From an uncultured Bacilli bacterium (GTDB taxonomy: Bacteria; Bacillota_I; Bacilli_A; RF39; UBA660), in assembly GCA_910584305.1 (NCBI GenBank), contig CAJTZW010000013.1, positions 1-36,275 of the forward strand: a DNA stretch of 36,275 nucleotides. Direction: 5' to 3'. Each line of letters opens with the position of its first letter. Positions within the stretch are counted from its first letter, which is position 1. The translations under genes were made by a program, and so were the position numbers. Positions 31,924 to 36,275 of this stretch are shown piece after piece. A model generated the notes under the pieces. It was not told the DNA's origin and made no database searches. It was given only the letters and a program-made list of their open reading frames with translations.

Positions 31924-33294
31924 TTAAAACTCCAATTTAGAATTGATATACGGAATTACTTCATCAATAAGCAAACTAACTTGTTCCATTGTATCCCTAT
32001 CTCTTACTGTCACAATATTCTCATTTAGCGTATTGTCATCGATTGTAACTACAAAAGGGGTTCCTAATACATCTTGCCTACGATAACGTTTTCCAATATT
32101 ACCTGCTTCATCATAATTTGCCATAAAAGATTTGCTTAATATTTTGTACACCTCTAATGCTTTTTCGCTATGATATTTTTTAAGAAGTGGCAATACGGCT
32201 ACTTTATACGGAGCAACAGATGGATGAAAGTGCATAACTTCACGGGTTGTGCCATCTTCAAGGTTCTCTTCTTCATATGCCTCACAAAGAACCGCTAGTG
32301 TTAGTCTATCTGCTCCGCATGACGATTCAATTACATATGGAATATACTTTTCATTTGTTTCGGGGTCTAAATATTCCATGCTTTTTTTGGAAAACTCTTC
32401 ATGTCTAGATAAATCATAATTTGTACGATTATGATTGCCATAAATTTCTCCCCATCCAAAAGGAAATTCATATTCGATATCGCAAGCCTCTTTCGCATAA
32501 TGCGCTAGCTTCTCATGATCTTTAAAACGAAGATGTTCGTTTTTAATACCTAAATCTGTAAAAAATTTATACGCATATTCTTTATAATATTGATACCAAG
32601 TGCTGTCTGTACCTTCTTTGCAAAACCATTGGTGTTCCATTTGTTCAAACTCAATCGTTCTAAATGTAAAGTTTCCTGGGGTAATTTCATTGCGAAATGC
32701 TTTTCCTATCTGCCCAATACCAAAAGGAATTTTTGTTCGCATAGTTCTTGAAACATTTAAAAAATTTACAAACTCTCCCTGTGCTGTTTCTGGTCTTAGA
32801 TATACAACATTGGCTTTATCTTTTACCACACCACGATTCGTTTCAAACATTAAGTTGAAATCTCTAATATCTGTATAATCAGATTCCCCACATTTTGGAC
32901 AAGGAATGTTGTGTTCACGGATAAAACTCATCATTTCTTCTTCTGATAGACTATCTGCATTTATTCTTTCATCAAATGATTCAATCAATTTATCCGCCCT
33001 ATGTCTCGTTTTGCATGACTTACAGTCAATTAATGGGTCTGTAAATCCCCCTACATGTCCACTAGCTTCCCATACAGTTGGATTCATAAGAATTGCTGCG
33101 TCGACGCCATAACTATTTTGACCTTCTTGTACAAATCTTTTCCACCACAAACGTTTTATATTATTTTTTAGTTCCACACCTACAGGGCCATAATCCCATG
33201 TATTGGCAAGTCCACCATAAATCTCACTACCCTGAAAGATATATCCTTGTTGTTTACAAAGATTTACTAGTTTTTCCATCGTTAATTTATCCAT
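31924..33294 (-). CDS. glyS: Glycyl-tRNA synthetase, dimeric (alpha2) type
   Basis: Class II synthetase of 456 residues, of the single-chain eukaryote-like form rather than the bacterial GlyQ/GlyS tetramer. It has the N-terminal NLCKQQGYIFQGSEIYGGLANTWDYGPVGVELKNNIK, the zinc Cys pairs in CKSCKTRHRAD and CPKCGESDY, motif 2 (GKAFRNEITPGNFTFRTIEFEQMEHQWF), motif 3 near YVIESSCGADRLTLAVL, and a C-terminal anticodon-binding domain. GGAGGAATACT precedes the ATG. A Gly T-box controls it. Confidence 0.96.
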   Translation of the reverse strand: MDKLTMEKLVNLCKQQGYIFQGSEIYGGLANTWDYGPVGVELKNNIKRLWWKRFVQEGQNSYGVDAAILMNPTVWEASGHVGGFTDPLIDCKSCKTRHRADKLIESFDERINADSLSEEEMMSFIREHNIPCPKCGESDYTDIRDFNLMFETNRGVVKDKANVVYLRPETAQGEFVNFLNVSRTMRTKIPFGIGQIGKAFRNEITPGNFTFRTIEFEQMEHQWFCKEGTDSTWYQYYKEYAYKFFTDLGIKNEHLRFKDHEKLAHYAKEACDIEYEFPFGWGEIYGNHNRTNYDLSRHEEFSKKSMEYLDPETNEKYIPYVIESSCGADRLTLAVLCEAYEEENLEDGTTREVMHFHPSVAPYKVAVLPLLKKYHSEKALEVYKILSKSFMANYDEAGNIGKRYRRQDVLGTPFVVTIDDNTLNENIVTVRDRDTMEQVSLLIDEVIPYINSKLEF

Positions 33295-33348
33295 AGTATT
33301 CCTCCACTTTCTTTATCACTATATGCATATGATATGAGATTTTTTATC

Positions 33349-33480
33349 AAAAAAACTCCTAGAAATTGTAAGGACGAGTATACCCGCGGTTCCACCTTAT
33401 TTATTCTAGAAGAATCAGCTCCATCTATATTGCTCCAGGATTCCACCCTATCATCGCATTTCATATACAGTATGATTGTA
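33349..33480 (-). ncRNA. T-box riboswitch upstream of glyS, short stem I
   Basis: The T-box core AAGGTGGAACCGCGGG (33383-33398) and a downstream terminator ending in seven T (33349-33355) are clear. Stem III is ATTCT-TCT-AGAAT. Stem I appears to be only about 55 bases, closed by CTGTAT/ATATAG. A GGA in it may be the Gly specifier; this codon call is tentative. Confidence 0.88.
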
Positions 33481-33503
33481 TTACAATTTTTTTGAATAGT
33501 CAA
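33475..33503 (-). promoter_or_regulatory. Promoter of the glyS T-box transcript
   Basis: TTGACT (33498-33503), 17-bp spacer, TACAAT (33475-33480); start of transcription near 33468. Confidence 0.75.
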
Positions 33504-33526
33504 TTATATTTGATTCATTTTTGATA

Positions 33527-35428
33527 TTATTCTATATTTAATAAAGCTTCTTTATAGTTTTGGATGGTTCGTAAATCATAATATCTACCTTTTATATTGA
33601 TAGCCTTAAAATTGTTCTTATTTGCTTGTTCTCTCAATACATCTGTAAGTTCATATTTTCCATCGTTAGAATTGTTGCTTTGAACATTGTGCTCTAATTT
33701 TTCTAATACTTCATCATTTAAAATCCATGTCCCATATTGTGCATAGCAATCATTATCAATTTCTAAATTCTCTTTCGCATACTCAATTGTTGGTTTTTCT
33801 ACGATATTATTCACAGCAATTACAGTTTTCTCTTCATCTACCCAACTTCCATCGATAATACCTGTATTTTTAATTTCGGCTGCTTCGATTCTTCCTACTA
33901 AAGCAATATTAGTTTCATCTTTCTCATAATATTTTAACAGTTGCTCTATCGCTGAAATATCCTTTTCCGGTTTGAAATACACATCCCCAACCATTACTAA
34001 AGTAGGAGCCCCTTTCGTAAAACCCCGACATAGGCTAATCGCATGTCCCAATCCAAGGGGTTTCTCTTGAACGATATATTTAATTTTTTCTCCAAGCCTT
34101 AATATATTAAACTCGGAAGCTCTTAAATCTTCATCTAAACTATCTAAATATCTTCTATTTAAAGATAATTTAAAGAATTGATTATATACATCATAATCAT
34201 GTTCCCCTATCACTAAGCAAATTTCCTCTATACCGACAGAATCCAAATCCTCTACCAATTTTAGGATGAGGGGTTTCATAGTTTTGCCATCATGAATTGG
34301 CAAAAATGCATGGCGAAATGCACGTGTAAGTGGGTACATTCGGTTTCCAAGTCCCGCTAAAGGAATAATAGCCTTCCTGACTTTATAATATGGTCTAATT
34401 GTGTAAGCAAAGGCATCCATACATAATTTATTTTGGAAGTAATTCACAATTAGATTTTGACATAGAGCATTTTTTGCGAGCACTTGAATAGACCCATCTC
34501 CGCCAGAGCCAATTCCTCTTGCTCCATAAGATAATTTTTCAATGAATGTATTGTGCAATACTTGGTGTAAAATAGGAGCTTTATACTCATCACAAATTGG
34601 AATTGCAGAATCATCAATAAGTTTTTGACTTTGCTTTAATAAATTACCCAGTTCAATCTGGTCATCATTCTCAATTGCTTTTATTACTTTTTCAATAAGT
34701 TCTTTATTTTTATATCCTAACATGTCCTGAACTTTTTGTTGTTTCTCATTCTCTGCAAATGGATAACAAGTATGCAAAGCATTTAGTATTTTTTTTGTAT
34801 CTTTTGTAGCATTTAAATCCGCAATAATCATATAGAGCGGTGATTTTACTTTAATTGGTTCTATATCAATATTTTCAGGATAAAATGTCATTTTAACCAG
34901 ACGCTCTCCATTGATACAAATTTGATCTAATTTTCCACACTTTGATTGAGCTAGTCTCTCTCCTTGATACGCTGACTCCATAATCAAATCCCGATTCAGG
35001 TTTAGCTCATATAATTGGGAGAAGGCTTTTACGATTAAAGAACAGATAGCTGCACTAGATGACAAACCCTTTTTTATAGGTAATGTATTATATTTTACTT
35101 CCACATAAATTCCATTAATTTTATATTTTCGTAACATATATAAGGCAGTCCCAGCTATATAAGAGTAAAAACTACCACTTATAGCTTCTGCATATAAGAC
35201 GTCCTCTTGCAGAGCACAAGAAAAGAATTTATCACCCATTTGAAAGACAAAGTTCTCATCTCTTTTCACAGTTGCATAAATTCCTTTATCAATAGCGGTT
35301 GCTATAGTATATCCAGGTAATAAATCTTTGTTGATATTCTTATATTCAAATGTCCAATCACTATGTTCCCCTAGTAGGCAAAGTCTTCCTGCTACAAATA
35401 AGTTTATTTCATCTAACTCATGCTTCAT
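33527..35428 (-). CDS. Bifunctional GHMP sugar kinase - nucleotidyltransferase fusion
   Basis: Two enzymes in one 633-residue chain. Residues 1-345 are a GHMP kinase of galactokinase type: GRLCLLGEHSDW (13-25), ATP loop PIKKGLSSSAAIC (117-129), Asp168 in CGKLDQI, and motif 3 GIGSGGDGSIQVL (305-317). Residues 352-633 are a sugar-phosphate nucleotidyltransferase: AIIPLAGLGNRMYPLTRAF with GKTMKPLI, GDVYFKP, and NIVEKP. Together they would phosphorylate a sugar at C1 and activate it with a nucleotide, a salvage route to sugar nucleotides. Bacteroides FKP does this for fucose with the domains in the opposite order. The sugar here is unknown. The ribosome site (AGGAAAG) is distant from the ATG. Confidence 0.88.
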   Translation of the reverse strand: MKHELDEINLFVAGRLCLLGEHSDWTFEYKNINKDLLPGYTIATAIDKGIYATVKRDENFVFQMGDKFFSCALQEDVLYAEAISGSFYSYIAGTALYMLRKYKINGIYVEVKYNTLPIKKGLSSSAAICSLIVKAFSQLYELNLNRDLIMESAYQGERLAQSKCGKLDQICINGERLVKMTFYPENIDIEPIKVKSPLYMIIADLNATKDTKKILNALHTCYPFAENEKQQKVQDMLGYKNKELIEKVIKAIENDDQIELGNLLKQSQKLIDDSAIPICDEYKAPILHQVLHNTFIEKLSYGARGIGSGGDGSIQVLAKNALCQNLIVNYFQNKLCMDAFAYTIRPYYKVRKAIIPLAGLGNRMYPLTRAFRHAFLPIHDGKTMKPLILKLVEDLDSVGIEEICLVIGEHDYDVYNQFFKLSLNRRYLDSLDEDLRASEFNILRLGEKIKYIVQEKPLGLGHAISLCRGFTKGAPTLVMVGDVYFKPEKDISAIEQLLKYYEKDETNIALVGRIEAAEIKNTGIIDGSWVDEEKTVIAVNNIVEKPTIEYAKENLEIDNDCYAQYGTWILNDEVLEKLEHNVQSNNSNDGKYELTDVLREQANKNNFKAINIKGRYYDLRTIQNYKEALLNIE

Positions 35429-35530
35429 ATACCATCAACTACTTTCCTATAATACTATAGCAAATATTTGATTCGTTGTAAATTTGAAGTCCGAGAATCT
35501 TGTTATTATTTTTTTGCTCAGAAAGTAGTC

Positions 35531-35728
35531 TTATTTATGATCATCATAAAATATGTCATCAGGTTTCAATTTAAATATCTGAGAAATTTTTATAGCCATC
35601 TCGTATGATAATCTACGATTTTGATTCTCCAATTGTGAGTAAAAAGGTTTGCTAATTCCTAACTTTTCTGCCATCACTTTTGTGGTATATTGATTCTTAA
35701 TTCTTAAATATTTTAATTTCTTATACAT
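35531..35728 (-). CDS. Small XRE-family HTH regulator
   Basis: The 65 residues are a single Cro/cI-type helix-turn-helix: LKYLRIKNQYTTKVMAEKLGISKPFYSQLENQNRRLSYEMAIKISQIFKLKPDDIFYD, with the recognition helix around KPFYSQLENQ. There is no extra domain. A GGAGGGTAGT ribosome site precedes the ATG and TATAAT lies upstream (35749-35754). It is divergent from another XRE gene; a 19-bp near-palindrome between them (35761-35779) is a likely operator. Confidence 0.88.
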   Translation of the reverse strand: MYKKLKYLRIKNQYTTKVMAEKLGISKPFYSQLENQNRRLSYEMAIKISQIFKLKPDDIFYDDHK

Positions 35729-35760
35729 ACTACCCTCCTGATGCCTACATTATATCATAT

Positions 35761-35779
35761 AGTCCACTATTAGTGTACT
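35761..35779. promoter_or_regulatory. Near-palindromic operator candidate between XRE genes
   Basis: AGTCCACTA-T-TAGTGTACT: two 9-base half sites differing at one base. It overlaps the -35 region of the leftward gene, whose -10 TATAAT is at 35749-35754. Confidence 0.5.
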
Positions 35780-35833
35780 GCTTTTTATTATGATTTATGA
35801 GAAAATTGTATTAAGAATAATGGTGGTGGTGAA

Positions 35834-36085
35834 ATGATTGATAATAAAGACTTAATTGCTCAATATAGTATTTTTAGTAAGAATATTAAATTTTATCGTA
35901 AGCAAAATAAACTAACACAAGAAATGTTGGCTGAAAGGGCCGACTTAAGCATTTCTTATATCAAGCAAATTGAGTCTGGTACAGAATTTAAAAATGTATC
36001 GCTGACTGCTATTCTAAAACTATCAAAAGCGCTTGGAATTACTGTAAGGGAGTTATTTGAATTAGAACAAAAGGTGAAGTACTAA
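35834..36085 (+). CDS. Small XRE-family HTH regulator
   Basis: The 83 residues form a Cro/cI-type helix-turn-helix (NIKFYRKQNKLTQEMLAERADLSISYIKQIESGTEFKNVSLTAILKLSKALGITVRELFEL) with a short N-terminal arm. No metal or sensor domain. GGTGGTGGTGAA precedes the ATG. It faces away from the other XRE gene, with about 105 bases between the start codons, an arrangement typical of phage-like or accessory regulatory pairs. Its target genes are not evident in the window. Confidence 0.88.
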   Translation: MIDNKDLIAQYSIFSKNIKFYRKQNKLTQEMLAERADLSISYIKQIESGTEFKNVSLTAILKLSKALGITVRELFELEQKVKY

Positions 36086-36113
36086 AAAATTAGATATACA
36101 TCTAATTTTTTTT
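36085..36113 (+). terminator. Terminator of the 35834 XRE gene
   Basis: An 11-bp stem AAAAATTAGAT/ATCTAATTTTT with a 4-base loop starts in the stop codon and runs into further T. Confidence 0.85.
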
Positions 36114-36174
36114 ATGGAAATCATCACTATAGTTTATATTCTTTACACTATTATAGAACAAAATTCAAAATAAA

Positions 36175-36275
36175 TTTTGAATCATTTAGATTCACACCTA
36201 AACATTTCTGCTTCTTCGCATTCGCTTCCTACCTGCTCCACAGACTTAAATTCCGATAGTTGCTACCGTACTTAT
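36175..36275 (-). mobile_element. Probable decayed 3' end of a TnpB-type (IS200/IS605-like) element
   Basis: The last ~70 bases are richer in G+C than their surroundings. On the minus strand one frame reads STVATIGI, a stop (36246-36248), then VCGAGRKRMRRSRN, resembling the 'VGT-GI-ACG' tail of TnpB proteins. It is followed by a hairpin GAATC-TAAAT-GATTC (in 36178-36194), as found at the right end of such elements. The body would lie outside the window. The assignment is by resemblance only. Confidence 0.35.

Noticed and set aside
33282..33503. A 73-codon open frame on the minus strand upstream of glyS
   Set aside because: It lies wholly within the T-box leader and promoter, has no ribosome site and shows no protein-like composition.
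7066..35779. A shared operator between the 7066 palindrome and the XRE intergenic dyad (both with CACTA/TAGTG)
   Set aside because: The half sites face in opposite directions in the two places, so one protein dimer is unlikely to bind both in the same way.
1..36275. CRISPR arrays, tRNA or rRNA genes
   Set aside because: I saw no regularly spaced repeat series and no cloverleaf or rRNA signature. The repeats found are a direct pair, one tandem repeat and hairpins.

Overview
The window is AT-rich, densely packed DNA (most genes on the minus strand) from a spore-forming, low-GC Firmicute. I infer the class Bacilli in a broad sense, perhaps an Erysipelotrichales/RF39-like gut lineage, but the species cannot be fixed from sequence alone. 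The grounds are a pro-sigma-K gene, SepF, DivIVA, YneF, T-box leaders, an L20-type infC leader, topoisomerase IV genes, and a SOD-PBP-rpmG gene order like that of staphylococci. The code is standard, with TGA read as stop.

Layout. 1-1600: the N-terminal half of sigK, cut at the codon where skin elements interrupt this gene in other spore formers, then a hypothetical ribbon-helix-helix-like gene and yneF. 1.6-6.7 kb: parC, a coiled-coil gene, and parE; the two topoisomerase genes carry near-identical promoter/ribosome-site modules. 6.7-8.1 kb: a small hypothetical gene and a Fic-domain gene whose catalytic His is Gln and which holds a perfect 17-bp inverted repeat. 8.1-9.65 kb: infC-rpmI-rplT with its promoter, an attenuator, a likely AUC start for infC and an L20-Rho_N fusion. 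9.65-12.2 kb: an SDR / methionine-gamma-lyase-like / hypothetical operon. 12.3-13.3 kb: rpmG, a 55-residue unknown gene and efp. 13.37-15.08 kb: a RiPP cassette (Cys-rich precursor and radical SAM/SPASM maturase) wedged between the PBP gene and rpmG, flanked by direct repeats that copy the 3' end of the PBP gene. 15-22.7 kb: PBP, SOD, DUF2624, endonuclease IV, membrane proteins, a protein-kinase-like gene with an internal 21-bp tandem repeat, and tgt. 22.7-26.2 kb: murF, a class I glutamine amidotransferase, a helical protein and an ADP-ribosyltransferase-like protein. 26.3-33.5 kb: a type 2 ileS with a swapped HXGH signature, behind a Ca2+/Na+ exchanger gene and an Ile T-box; divIVA, sepF, a zinc ribbon, and glyS with a short Gly T-box. 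33.5-36.3 kb: a sugar kinase-nucleotidyltransferase fusion, two divergent XRE regulators, and what looks like the decayed end of a TnpB-type transposon.

How the genes work together. Most of the window is housekeeping: chromosome decatenation, translation, peptidoglycan synthesis and division. The accessory genes are inserted singly or as a short cassette rather than in one large island. Many promoters have TTGACA-like and TATAAT-like boxes 17 bp apart, and some lie so close to the ribosome binding site that the leaders must be only about a dozen bases.

The best candidates for an undescribed system are the RiPP cassette with its duplicated pbp tail, the cytosolic ADP-ribosyltransferase-like protein, and the Fic-like protein with altered catalytic and inhibitory motifs.
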